Shown in pieces: positions 1 through 9,993 of a DNA stretch of 64,000 nt. Source of the stretch: CAVRUD01 sp963849635. Its GTDB lineage: Bacteria; Chloroflexota; Chloroflexia; Thermomicrobiales; UBA6265. The stretch is from contig CAWKIA010000019.1 of the NCBI GenBank assembly GCA_963849635.1, positions 248,001 to 312,000 of the forward strand. Direction: 5' to 3'. The position numbers and the translations under genes are program-made. The first letter of the stretch is position 1, and every line of letters starts with the position of its first letter. The notes under the pieces are model-generated. The model was not told where the DNA came from and did not search any database. It saw only the letters and a list, made by a program, of their open reading frames with translations.

Positions 1-90
1 CAGAGGCGTCAGGCGTCGGGCGTCGGGCGTCAGAATGGTTGGCTTGGGTGTCCTGATGCCTGGCGCCTGATGCCTGGCGCCCCGTCTCAG
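1..90. repeat. short direct repeats at the left edge
   Basis: Two simple repeats lie side by side: GGCGTC/GGGCGTC units repeated about four times, then a 14-base unit (GATGCCTGGCGCCT) present twice. No coding potential is visible. They sit just past the trpB stop codon. Confidence 0.6.
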
Positions 91-96
91 TAGCGG

Positions 97-1329
<1,233 letters not shown>

Positions 1330-1544
1330 GCGGGACTCCCAAGGTGATTGGCGTGCGGCGATTGGCGTTCGGCGTACGGAATCGTGGCGCAACTATACCT
1401 TGGGGGCCTGAGGAGTGGACGAGGCGCTTCTCCAGCCCGTGATCATGATGGCAAATAGCTTGAAGGGGGGCATCAGGGAGATTGCGTAAATCGGGCGGCG
1501 GCCGGTGCGGGAGTGAGGGTGGGCAGGATTGCCTATGGGAAGTA

Positions 1545-1585
1545 CCTCACCCCCTGCCCCCTCTCCACTGCGGTGGAGAGGGGCA
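1545..1585. repeat. palindromic repeat, family B
   Basis: A C-rich arm (CCTCACCCCCTGCCCCC) leads into the hairpin CTCCACTGCGGTGGAG flanked by C4/G4. Copies occur near 6350, 9890, 44280 and 45890. It sits in the 300-base gap between trpB and the IS5 element, which otherwise holds nothing I recognise. Confidence 0.7.
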
Positions 1586-1627
1586 TTCGGTGGCGCTGAT
1601 TCTGGATTTGGGTAGTCGATGGCCTAG

Positions 1628-2490
1628 AGGGTGTTATGGACTTTGGGCGGCGAGGTTAAGCAGCCGATGGAGCATCAGGCACGCGAAGGCGACGAAGTGC
1701 AGCCCGGCCACGGTCTCCGGCAGCCGCTCGTAATCCCGCGCCAGGCGGCGGAAGCGGCTCGCCCAGGCGAAGGAGCGCTCCACCACCCAGCGGCGGGGGA
1801 GCGGCGGGGGAGCAGCACGAAGCCGCGCTTCGCTTCCGGAAGCCGCACGACCTCCAGCTGGATGCCATGCTCCGCGGCGGCGGCCGCCGGGGCCGGCCCG
1901 GTGTACGCCTGGTCGACGAAGGCTACCTCGACCGATTCGCCCGTGGCCGCCTGGACCGCCGCGGCCAGGGGGGCGACTTGGTCCCGGTCCTGGGCGGCGG
2001 CCGGCGTGCCCCGCAAGGCCAGCAGATGACCCAGGGTGTCCCCGGCGAGATGGACCGTGCTGCCCTTCCGCCGCTTGTGGCCGTCGTCCCCCCCACGCGC
2101 ACCGCTCTCCGGGGTACGCTGCACCGTGCGGCTGTCGAGGATCACCGCTGTCGGGTCGTCGGCGCGCCCGTCGGTCCAGCGCAGCATCGCCCGCAGGTCG
2201 GGGACCATGTCGTCGAAGCAGCCCGCCTCCATCCAGCGGCGCATCTGCTGGTACACGGCCTCCCAAGGCGGGAAGTTGGTCGGCAGGTAGCGCCACGGCG
2301 ACCCGGCCCGCACCATCCAGCGCACCGCGTTGACCACCTCGCGCGGGTCGGAGGTGCGCTGCGGCGCGTCGGGGCGCATCAGCGTCAGGGAGGGGGCCAC
2401 GAAGGCCCACTCGTCGTCGGAGACATCGCTCGGGTACGGCTTGCGGGCTGCGGTTTCCATCCCCGAAGCCTACCAAGTCCATAACAGCCT
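1628..2490 (-). mobile_element. IS5-family insertion sequence
   Basis: The element is about 863 bp. Near-perfect terminal inverted repeats (AGGGTGTTATGGACTT at the left; AGGCTGTTATGGACTT when the right end is reverse-complemented) enclose one transposase gene. The tetranucleotide CTAG flanks both ends (1624-1627 and 2491-2494), consistent with the 4-bp YTAR-type target duplication known for IS5-group elements. The boundaries are therefore well supported, while the transposase is frameshifted. Confidence 0.88.
1634..2460 (-). pseudogene. IS5-family transposase, frameshifted by an 11-bp duplication
   Basis: This is the DDE transposase of the surrounding insertion sequence. The N-terminal part reads from METAARKPYPSDVSDDEW through a DUF4096-type region (SPWRYLPTNFPPWEAVYQQM) and ILDSRTVQ, VAFVDQAYTG and FVLLPRR. 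The C-terminal part (WVVERSFAWASRFRRLARDYE) lies in a different frame. The break coincides with a perfect tandem duplication of the 11-mer AGCGGCGGGGG at 1789-1810. Removing one copy restores the family motif LLPRRWVVERSFAW without any other change. The stop codon is at 1634. The lesion looks like replication slippage that inactivated the gene. A sequencing artefact is possible but less likely for an 11-bp duplication. Confidence 0.88.
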
Positions 2491-2709
2491 CTAGCGACTG
2501 AGGCTGGCGACGCCCAGGGTGACCTTGGCGGTGGTAGTGCGGGGTTCACCCAAGATCGCTTCGCCGAAGCGGACGAGAACGGCGCCGGCCAACTTGCGCC
2601 AGACGGAGATGGCGGTGCCTCGGCGGGTGTGGGAGCTGGAGGCGGACGCGTAGAGGTCGACGATGCGATCGCGGATCAGGATGTTCGTGACGTCCTGGTT
2701 GTGGTCCAT
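2491..2709 (-). CDS. small conserved-looking protein of unknown function
   Basis: This is a 72-residue protein that I do not recognise. The ATG at 2709 is preceded by a good ribosome site (AGAGGAG, about eight bases away). The product is basic and Ser/Arg-rich (IRDRIVDLYASASSSHTRRG), with a hydrophobic middle (WRKLAGAVLVRFGEAILG), and could be a DNA-binding or membrane-associated peptide. Its TAG stop lies inside the CTAG target site of the adjacent IS5 element, so the insertion ends exactly at the gene and leaves it intact. The longer frame starting at 2898 is not supported by any start signal. Confidence 0.6.
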   Translation of the reverse strand: MDHNQDVTNILIRDRIVDLYASASSSHTRRGTAISVWRKLAGAVLVRFGEAILGEPRTTTAKVTLGVASLSR

Positions 2710-3045
2710 GGTTGGTCTCCTCTGCTGGAGGGTGATTCCGGCGGCGTTCACGGGGGGGCCGGATCTAAGGACCATGGTGGTGTTTCCAATCTGCGGTGAC
2801 TTCGTACGGATGACGTAATTGCACAGACCGGTTCGAACTACGAGGGGTACGTAGGATGGTACGTAGGGCGGGCGCGGGGAGCGTTGTTTCGGCTCCACCC
2901 GAGGCTATGAGACCCCGGGCTACCTCTGGGGCGGAATCCGGCTCAAGCCGGCTCGCGACCGCAGTGCGCTGCGTCCGCTGAGCAGACACCGGATGCGAGG
3001 TCAACGTCCGTTGGACGGCTGAGTGTTCGGGTTGGGGCGGGGGGG
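2710..3045. other. intergenic region with repeat fragment and possible regulatory motif
   Basis: No gene is visible. It contains two copies of GGTACGTAGG-like sequence around 2846-2869 ending in ACGTAGGGCGGG (2861-2872), a 12-mer found again upstream of the small gene at 46088. A fragment of repeat family D (ACCCCGGGCTACC) lies near 2912. Promoter elements for the small gene to the left are probably here, but I cannot fix them. Confidence 0.4.
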
Positions 3046-5585
3046 CTAAATGAGGCCTTGTTTGAGGGCGAGGGCGGTGGCTTCGGTGCGGGTGGAGACG
3101 CCGAGTTTGGCGAGGATGTTGGTGACGTGGGTGGTGGCGGTGCGAGGGCTGACGTAGAGCGCTTCGGCGATCTCGCGGTTGGTGCGGCCGGCGGCAATCA
3201 GGGCGAGAACTTGCTCGTTCACGGCGGGTAAGTCCCGCCGCGCCTTGGCCGTCCAGGGTGGAGGAGCCGGATGCGACTTCGGCGAGGATGGCGACGGCGA
3301 GGTCGGTTGCCTGAAGTGGCGTGGAGGCGAGACCGTCATTCCAGGCGGTGTCATAGGCGTCCCGGCCAAGGGTTTCCGCGGCCTGGGAGAGGACAGTCTT
3401 GCTCCGCGCTTCCTCTATGTCGCCGATGGCGACGCCGCGTCGCGCCGCGACGGATTCGCTGGCGGCGAGGAGGCGGACGCCGACCTCGGGCTGGCCGGTG
3501 GCGATCGCCAGGGCGCCAACCCCACTGATGACCCACCCGATCGTCCAATCGCTGCCGTTGCGGCTGAAGTCACCCAGGGCATAGCGCCAGTGGGTCGCCG
3601 ACGCGACATAGTTGCCTCGCTGGAATTCCAGATCGCCGAGGTACGCTCGAGCCACGCCCTGAGCCCAGGGATTCTTCAACTCGTCGGATCCGCGTAGCGC
3701 TTCCTGGAGGAGCGGTTCAGCCAGTTCGTGCTCGCCGCGGAGCCAACGGAATGTGCCCTGGTTGAACGCCGCGGTGGTGCTCAGCCACGGGTCGTCCAAG
3801 GAGCGGAGGATGGCGCTGGATGCCTCGCTGTGGGCGAGAGCGATGTTCTCGTGGCCGTCTTGCTGGGCATAGTTTGCCAGGGCGCTGAGGGCGATGCCCT
3901 CCGTGCGGCGATCTTCGATCTCACGAGCGAGGGCCAGCGCGGCCTCCTGGTGGGCCCGGGCCGCGGCGAGGTCGCCCTGGGCGTCGGCCAGGGACGCGGC
4001 GGCGACCAGGGCGGTGACCCTGAGTTTGCTCGCCGGTGGGTCCGATTCTGGCAGTGCCAGGGCGCGCTGGAGCCAGAGGCGAGCGTCCTGGAAGATGCCG
4101 CGGACGTACCAGAAGCTGCGCAATCCCGCCGCGAGGTGCAGGGCGGCCCCCGAGTCGGCCGCGTCGATGGCCCAGGAGAGGGCGACGATGATGTTGTCGT
4201 AGTCACGCGACGTGCGAGCGAGCCAGGCGTCGTGGTCGCCCGACGGACGCGATGCCTCCAGCGGACCCAGCGTCGAAGCGAAGTAGGCGGCGTGGCGGCG
4301 GCGGATGATGTCGATCTCGCCGGATTCGGACAAGGCGTTCCAGGCCGAACTCGCGGATGGTGGCCAGCATGTGGTAGCGGGGCTCGCCGTCGGGGTCTTC
4401 CTCCTGGGTGAGGAAGCTGTTGGCGATGAGGGCGGCGAGGCCGTCTTCGACGGAGGGGGAGAGGGGGAGAGCGGGGAAGGAGGAGAGGAACGGGCGGCCG
4501 GAAGAGGGGTCTTCGAGGGATGGGAAGACGGGCCGGGCGAACGGTGGCTGCGATGCCGAGGGGCCCTCCCCCTCTCCTCCCTCCCCTCGATCCCGTTCGT
4601 CATCCAGGACCGCTTCGATCGCGGGCAGCGTTGCGCCGCCGGCAAAGATGGCGATACGCCGGAAAAGCGTCTGTTCAGCCGGGGTGAGCAGGTCGTAGCC
4701 CCAGGCGATCGTGTCGCGCAGGGTGCGCTGGCGGGCGGGAAGATCGCGGGCGCCATCGGTCAGCATCGGCAGGCGCTGTTCGAGGCGACTGAGCATCGCC
4801 CGAGGGGGGAGGAGCCGGACGCGAGCGGCGGCGAGTTCAATGGCCAGGGGCAGGCCGTCGAGGCGGCGACAGATCTCGGTGACGGTTTCGATGTCGTCCT
4901 CGGTCGTAGCGAACCCTGGTCTGATGGCTCGGGCTCGCTGCAGGAAGAGGTTCACGGCGGGGGAAGCTGCCGCTGAATGGTCCGTTGAGAGCGGGAAGAC
5001 GCCGTACTCGTGCTCCATCGAGAGGCGGAGGGCGGCCCGGCTGGTCGCGAGGATCGATAGGCCGGGGCAGGCGGTGAGGAGATCGGCCAGAAGCGGGGCG
5101 GTGTCGCGGAGCTGTTCGAGATTGTCGAGCACGAGGAGCAGGTTGCGGTGGCGGAGGCGGTCGGCCAGGATCGACTCGACGGGGGCGTCTGAGGTGATGG
5201 AGATCCCGAGCGCCAGGGCAATGGCGCTGGGGACCGCGGCGGGATCGCGGGTTAGCGCCAGGTCGACCCACCAGATGCCGTCGCGGAACTGGAGTGATTC
5301 TTCGTCGTCGCCGGTGGCGACAACGTGGGCCGCGAGAGTGTCGAGGGCTATTTGAAGGGCCAGGCGGGTTTTGCCGACGCCGCCGGGACCGGTGAGGGTC
5401 AGGAGGGAGACGGCGGGATCATGGAGGAGGGAGCTGATCTCGGCCAGTTCGGATTCGCGACCGATCAGGGGGGTGCGGGGGGTTGGCGGCACACCCGACC
5501 GGGCTATTCCAGACGGAGATATTTGGCCGGGAAGACGTTCCTGACCGGAACCACTTTTTTGGATTGCTGAAGCCGACGTGGTCAT
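3046..5585 (-). pseudogene. LuxR-family ATPase regulator (two frameshifts)
   Basis: This is a large transcription factor of the predicted-ATPase/LuxR type (COG3903-like): an NB-ARC-like P-loop, helical repeats and a C-terminal HTH. The Walker A is GPGGVGKT at residues 66-73 and the Walker B is LLLVLDN near 149-155. A TPR-like region follows (HLAAGLRSFWYVRG, ALANYAQQDGHENIALA), and the GerE/LuxR HTH ends the gene (NREIAEALYVSPRTATTHV, ILAKLGVSTRTEA). Frame changes occur near 4331-4340 (after EFGLERL) and near 3215-3225 (inside LTRRE...VLALIAAGRTN). Each looks like a small indel in an otherwise conserved gene. The start ATG at 5585 follows from the frame, and its ribosome site is weak. A Pro/Ser-rich stretch around residues 335-390 is encoded by a repeat. 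Its targets are unknown, and no partner gene is adjacent. Confidence 0.85.
4451..4588. repeat. G/C-rich inverted repeat inside a coding frame
   Basis: The arms GGAGGGGGAGAGGGGGAG (left) and CTCCCCCTCTCCTCC (right) face each other across about 110 bases, and the whole stretch stays in frame with the LuxR-type gene. It encodes a low-complexity linker rich in Gly, Glu, Pro and Ser, absent from the typical domain layout. Confidence 0.55.
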
Positions 5586-5685
5586 GGTGCACCGAAATGG
5601 ACGGGAGTGAAGCGGGCAGGCATGTACGGAGTGATGATGCTTGGCGGTGAGAGCAGTCGTCAACTGGCGTTCGGCGATCGCAATG

Positions 5686-5740
5686 AGCCCCCCTAACCCC
5701 CCAACCCCCTTCCCCCCGTTGCGCCAGGGGGAAGGGGGAG
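5686..5740. repeat. palindromic repeat, family A
   Basis: A CCCCCCTAACCCCCCAACCC arm is followed by CCCTTCCCCCC, a GTTGCGCC centre and GGGGGAAGGGGG. It forms a strong C/G hairpin. Near-identical copies lie at 14562, 38267 and 51564, and a half copy at 6290. Confidence 0.8.
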
Positions 5741-5819
5741 CGCTTCACATTGCCTGCGCCATCTCGCCGAACACGCAATCGGTGCTAGGGAGGTAATGGC
5801 CGATATGTAAGATAGAGAC

Positions 5820-6346
5820 AGTGTGGTATGATTACGTATGGGGGCGTTTTTGAAAGAGGAGAAACGACCGACCCAGGCGTGTTCCGAAAACGGCATCAGG
5901 TCGATAGCAAAGAGAGCATTCCCGCAAAAGGGCAGAAACAGCGCCAACGGCAGGATCCGGACCAGAGGATGCCGCCTTCCGACCGAATGGCTTCCAGAGA
6001 GGGGGGTTGTACAGCTCGCGGTCGGCCAGGACAACGACGTCTGGGTCGGCGGCACCGCCGGGGCGAGGACCGCCAGAAGGTCGAGCAGGGGCGCGAGCCA
6101 CGCGAGAGGCAGTGCAGCGGCCGCGACGTGCCAGGCGACGGGGATGGCGTTGTAGAGGTAGAGGACCGAGACCGCGAGGACCACCAGCGGATCGCGCAGG
6201 GCGGTGGCGTACACCGCCAGCGGCAGCGCGTCGCAGTGCCACAAGGCAAGCACCAAGCACAGCAGCGGCGCGAAGCACGCGGCTGCGTCGTTGCGACAGG
6301 GGGAAAGGGGGGACACGGCGCCACCTGACGCCCCTCTCCACCGCAA
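5820..6346 (-). other. possible decayed membrane-protein remnant
   Basis: The 790-base gap between the LuxR-type gene and the ABC exporter has no intact gene. On the minus strand one frame gives hydrophobic segments (LPLAVYATALRDPLVVLAV and PLAWLAPLLDLLAVLAP), a second frame continues with DPDVVVLADRELYNPP, and the first resumes with RILPLALFLPFCGNALFAID. Together these could be a frameshifted or decayed integral membrane protein flanked by repeats of families A and B. I recognise no family, and the case rests only on hydrophobic patterning, so it may be chance. Confidence 0.22.
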
Positions 6347-6370
6347 TGGAGAGGGGGTAGGGGGTGAGGT
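6290..6370. repeat. half family A repeat plus inverted family B repeat
   Basis: GTTGCGACAGGGGGAAAGGG is the right arm of family A. It is followed by CCCCTCTCCACCGCAATGGA leading into GAGAGGGGGTAGGGGGTGAGG, a family B copy in the opposite orientation to the one at 1545. It lies immediately downstream of the ABC exporter stop codon, where it could end transcription. Confidence 0.7.
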
Positions 6371-6376
6371 CCTCCG

Positions 6377-8149
6377 TTACGACGCGATGGTGCCGAATTG
6401 AGCGATGTGGAGGCGGCGGTAGATGCCGCCAGCGGCGACGAGTTCGTCGTGGCGGCCCTCTTCGGCGACGCCGGATTCGTCGACGACGACGATGCGGTCG
6501 GCGTTCTGGATGGTGGCCAGGCGGTGGGCGATGACGAGGGTGGTGCGGCCCTCGGAGAGTTCGACCAGAGATTGCTGGATGGCGCGTTCGGTCTCGCTGT
6601 CGAGGGCGGAGGTGGCTTCGTCCAGGATGAGGATGGGCGGATTCTTGACGAACATGCGGGCGATGGCGAGGCGTTGTTTCTGGCCGCCGGAGAGTTTGAC
6701 GCCGCGCTCGCCGATGACGGTATCGAGGCCGTATTGCAACCCGGCGATGACGGTGTCGAGGCGAGCGCGGCGAGCGGCGTCTTCGATCTCGGCTTCGGTG
6801 GCGTCGAGGCGGCCGTAGGCGATGTTCTCGCGGATGGTGCCGGCGAAGAGGAAGACGTCCTGCTGGACGATGCCGATCTCGCGGCGCAGGGAGGCGAGGG
6901 TCATGTGCTTGATGTCGATGCCATCGATGGTAATGCGGCCGCCGTCGAGTTCGTAGAAGCGGGGGAGGAGGGAGGAGATTGTCGTCTTGCCGGCGCCGGA
7001 GGGGCCGACGAACGCGATGGTCTCGCCGGCGCGGATGTCGAGGTTGATGTTTTCCAGGACCTTCTTGTGGGGGCTGTAGCCGAAGGTGACGTTCTCGTAG
7101 CGGATGTCGCCGCGCAGGTTGGCGACCTCGATCGCGTCGGGGGCGTCGACGATGTCGGGGACGGTGTCGAGGAGTTCGCAGTAGCGCTTGAAGCCGGCGA
7201 TGCCCTTCGGGTAGGTCTCGAGGACGGCGTTGATCTTCTCGACCGGGCGGAAGAAGACGCCGACGAGGAGGAGGAAGGAGACGAACTCGCCTTCGCTCAG
7301 CCGGTCGTTCAGGACGAAGTAGGCGCCGGCGATCATGACGACAATCTGGGTGGCGCGCATGCTGAGGTAGGAGAGGGACATGCTGGCGGCCATGATGCGG
7401 TAGGCGTCGAGCTTGGTGGCGCGGTAGCGGGCGTTGTCCTGGGCGAAGAGGCGGCGTTCGTGGTCTTCGTTGGCGAAGGCCTGGACGACGCGCATGCCGC
7501 CGACGTTTTCTTCGATCCGGGCGTTGAATTCGCCGACGCGGGCGAAGAGGCCGCGGAAGGTGCGGGTCATGCCGCCGCCGAAGCGGCCAGTGATGAAGCC
7601 GGTGATGGGGACGATCACGGCAGTAATAAGGGCGAGTTGGGGGTTGACGAAGAACATGAGGATGAACGCGCCGATGAAGGTCATGATCGCGATGAAGAGG
7701 TCTTCGGGGCCATGGTGGGCGACTTCGCCGATCTCTTCGAGGTCTTTGGTCACACGACCGACGAGGTGACCTGTCTTCTGGTTGTCATAAAAGCGAAATG
7801 AAAGTTTCTGGAGGTGATCGAAGGCGCGGCGGCGCATCTCGGTTTCGATGTTGATCCCGAGCATATGGCCCCAGTAGTTGACGATGACCATCAGGCCGGT
7901 ATTGACGAGGTAGACGATGAGGAGGCCGACAGCGGCGGTGGTGATGAGGCCCCAGTCGTCACCGGGAAGGAGTTCGTCAATGAAGAGGCCGACGGCCATC
8001 GGGAAGGCGAGTTCGAGGACGCCGGAGACGATGGCGGAGATGAAATCCATCCAGAAGAGGCGGCGATGGGGCCGGTAGTAGGCGAAGAAGCGGCGCAGGA
8101 GGGCGCGGGTACCAATAGGTTTCGTCGCCTCGACGGTTGAGATGGACAT
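6377..8149 (-). CDS. ABC-type multidrug/lipid exporter, fused membrane and ATPase domains
   Basis: This 590-residue half-transporter has an N-terminal exporter membrane domain (about six helices, residues 30-320) and a C-terminal ATPase. Walker A is GPSGAGKT (382-389), the Q-loop region is IGIVQQDVFLFAGTIRENI, the signature is LSGGQ (486-490), Walker B is ILILDEATSALD (from 506) and the H-loop histidine is 542. This is the MsbA/LmrA/MdlB-like architecture; such proteins dimerise and export lipids or drugs. The substrate cannot be read from the sequence. The gene stands alone, with no partner half-transporter beside it, so a homodimer is likely. All catalytic motifs are present and the length is normal. 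Confidence 0.93.
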   Translation of the reverse strand: MSISTVEATKPIGTRALLRRFFAYYRPHRRLFWMDFISAIVSGVLELAFPMAVGLFIDELLPGDDWGLITTAAVGLLIVYLVNTGLMVIVNYWGHMLGINIETEMRRRAFDHLQKLSFRFYDNQKTGHLVGRVTKDLEEIGEVAHHGPEDLFIAIMTFIGAFILMFFVNPQLALITAVIVPITGFITGRFGGGMTRTFRGLFARVGEFNARIEENVGGMRVVQAFANEDHERRLFAQDNARYRATKLDAYRIMAASMSLSYLSMRATQIVVMIAGAYFVLNDRLSEGEFVSFLLLVGVFFRPVEKINAVLETYPKGIAGFKRYCELLDTVPDIVDAPDAIEVANLRGDIRYENVTFGYSPHKKVLENINLDIRAGETIAFVGPSGAGKTTISSLLPRFYELDGGRITIDGIDIKHMTLASLRREIGIVQQDVFLFAGTIRENIAYGRLDATEAEIEDAARRARLDTVIAGLQYGLDTVIGERGVKLSGGQKQRLAIARMFVKNPPILILDEATSALDSETERAIQQSLVELSEGRTTLVIAHRLATIQNADRIVVVDESGVAEEGRHDELVAAGGIYRRLHIAQFGTIAS

Positions 8150-8333
8150 GCTGACCTTTGGGCGGAGGGTGGCAAGGTACGACGGTGGAATGAACTTGAC
8201 GAACCGCGGTCGATCGCAGGGAAGGCCGAGGTCATCGTTTCACTTCACGAACGGTACTACAACGGCGGGGTGGAAGGGGCTGACTGGCGGGCCTGGCGGG
8301 CGAACATCTTGCCGCCGCTCGGCCCCACCCCGG

Positions 8334-8460
8334 CGTCATCCTGAGCCTGCGCAGGATAATGGCGCGCCAGCGCCTTCGTGCTTGTTCAAGAACGCGAGGC
8401 ATCGCTGTTGGCGATAAAAGGCCGTAAACGGCCAAGATCCTTCGCTCCGCTCAGGATGAC
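8334..8460. repeat. MITE-like inverted-repeat element, family E
   Basis: Terminal arms GTCATCCTGAGCCTGCGCAG and AAGATCCTTCGCTCCGCTCA (then GGATGAC) form an imperfect long inverted repeat around about 80 bases with no ORF. A better-preserved copy is at 62876 and a right half is near 43240. The rest of the 345-base gap between the exporter and the decarboxylase shows nothing recognisable. Confidence 0.72.
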
Positions 8461-8494
8461 CATTCTGTTGGGGGCGGGGTAGCCAAGGGAAGGT

Positions 8495-9863
8495 TCATGC
8501 CGTCTCGCGCGCGATACGGAGCATGGCGGCGAGGCTCCTCTCGACATCCTCGTCGGTGGTGGCCCAGGAGGAGACGCTGACACGCATGGCGGTGCGGCCT
8601 TGCCAGGTGGTGCCGCCGCACCAGCAGGTGCCGTCGGCCTGGATGGCAGCGATGACGCGGCGGGTGTGCTCTGGAGTGCCGAAGGAGACGAGGACCTGGT
8701 TGAGGGTGACGTCGTTGAGGATGTCGTAGCCGCTGGCGGAGAGTCCCTGGGCGAAGCGGGTGGCGTGGCGGCAACAACGTTCTATGAGGTCGGCGAGGCC
8801 GGTGCGGCCAAGCGAGCGGAGGGCGGCCCAGACTTCGACGCCGCGGGCGCGGCGGGACATCTCCGGGGTGTACTGGTCGGGTTCGCGTTCGTCGGTGGCG
8901 ACGAGGTAGGCGGCGGAGGCGGCCATGGCGGCGCGGAGGGTGTCAGGATCGCGGACGATGGCGAGGCCGCTGTCGTAGGGGACGTTGAGCCATTTATGGG
9001 TGTCGGCGGCCCAGGAATCTGCATCCGCGACGCCGTCGACGAGATGGGCGCGGTTCGGCGCAGCGGCTGCCCAGAGGCCGAAGGCGCCGTCGACGTGAAC
9101 CCAGGCGTTGTCGGCGGTGGGCCCAGGCGCAGATCTCGCGGGCGGGATCGACGGCGCCGGTGTTGACGTTGCCGGCCTGAATGCAAACGATTGTCGGTCC
9201 GGTGATCGATGGGAGTTCGCCAGGGCGGATGCGGCCCTGATTGTCTGTGGCCACCCGGATAACGCGGTCGCGGCCGAGGCCGAGGAGGCTGAGGGCTTTG
9301 CCGATCGAGACGTGCCTTTCTTCGCTCACGATGACGGTGATGGGCGGGGCGCCGAAGAGCCCGTCTGCTTCGACGTCCCAACCAGCGCGGGCAAGGAGGG
9401 CGTGGCGGGCGGCGGCGAGGCAGGAGAAGTTGGCCATGGTTCCGCCAGTGACGAAGCCGATGCCGCTCTCGGGTGGGAGGTTGAAGAGGTCGAGCAGCCA
9501 GCGGCGCGCGACTTCCTCCATGGTGGCGTTTATGGGGCAGATGGTCGACATGCCGGCGTCCTGGTCCCAGGCGGTGACGAGCCAACTCGCCGCGAGGGAG
9601 GCGGGCAGGGTGCCGCCTATGACGAAGCCGAAGAAGCGGCCGCCGGCGGTGGCGGTGGTGGCGGGGGAGCCGAGGGTGTCGAGGAGGTCGAGGACGGTGG
9701 CGGGGTCAGTCGGAGCATCTGGAAGAGGTTCGAAGAGGTCCGCAAGGGCCGCTCGGGCGGTTGGATTTACGGCGACGGGGCGGTTATTGAGGGATTCGAG
9801 GTAGCGGACGGCGAGGTTGGCGGCGCGGTGGAGAAGGGAGGCGGTGGTGGCAGCGTCAGGCAT
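8495..9863 (-). pseudogene. PLP-dependent amino acid decarboxylase, group II (one frameshift)
   Basis: This is a pyridoxal-phosphate decarboxylase of the aromatic-amino-acid/glutamate/diaminobutyrate group. The N-terminal part contains GGRFFGFVIGGTLPASLAAS, GFVTGGTMANFSCLAAARHA and ERHVSIGKALSLLGLG. The C-terminal part, in another frame, has DNAWVHVDGAFGLWAAAAP and the cofactor lysine in ADTHKWLNVPYDSG, and runs to a normal end (ERSLAAMLRIARETA). The frame changes near 9110-9120, between ICAWAH and DNAWVHVDG, and one small indel joins them into a protein of about 455 residues, the family length. I prefer the ATG at 9863 to a GTG at 9875 that lies inside a repeat. The substrate is undetermined. 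It is probably intact in the organism. Confidence 0.86.
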
Positions 9864-9868
9864 GGAGG

Positions 9869-9913
9869 ACCTCACCCCCTACCCCCTTCCACTGCGGTGG
9901 AGAGGGGCGTTAG
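9869..9913. repeat. palindromic repeat, family B
   Basis: CCTCACCCCCTACCCCCTTC is followed by CACTGCGGTGGAGAGGGGCG. It sits directly upstream of the decarboxylase start, so it becomes part of the leader of that mRNA if transcription begins further right. Confidence 0.75.
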
Positions 9914-9993
9914 GTTAAGCCATTCTCCGGAGACGGGACATCGCGGGATGGCGCGTTGACTAGTGAATGTCAGGAGAACAGGCGTTTGCCCAA

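Noticed and set aside
1..90. CRISPR or tandem-repeat locus at the left edge
   Set aside because: Units are 6-7 and 14 bases with no spacers; simple repeats only.
1634..2460. Programmed frameshift in the IS5 transposase
   Set aside because: Some IS5 relatives recode, but here the break is a perfect 11-bp duplication inside a conserved motif, with no slippery heptamer; slippage damage is simpler.
2820..2850. Possible tRNA-like GGTTCGAACTA sequence
   Set aside because: A T-loop-like string alone; no acceptor stem or anticodon arm can be folded around it.
6398..7801. 467-aa plus-strand ORF opposite the ABC exporter
   Set aside because: Extremely acidic composition and no domain; mirrors the exporter codons. 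Similar antisense shadows at 8600-9166, 14656-15516, 15479-16372, 44614-45798 and 58026-59144 were dropped for the same reason.
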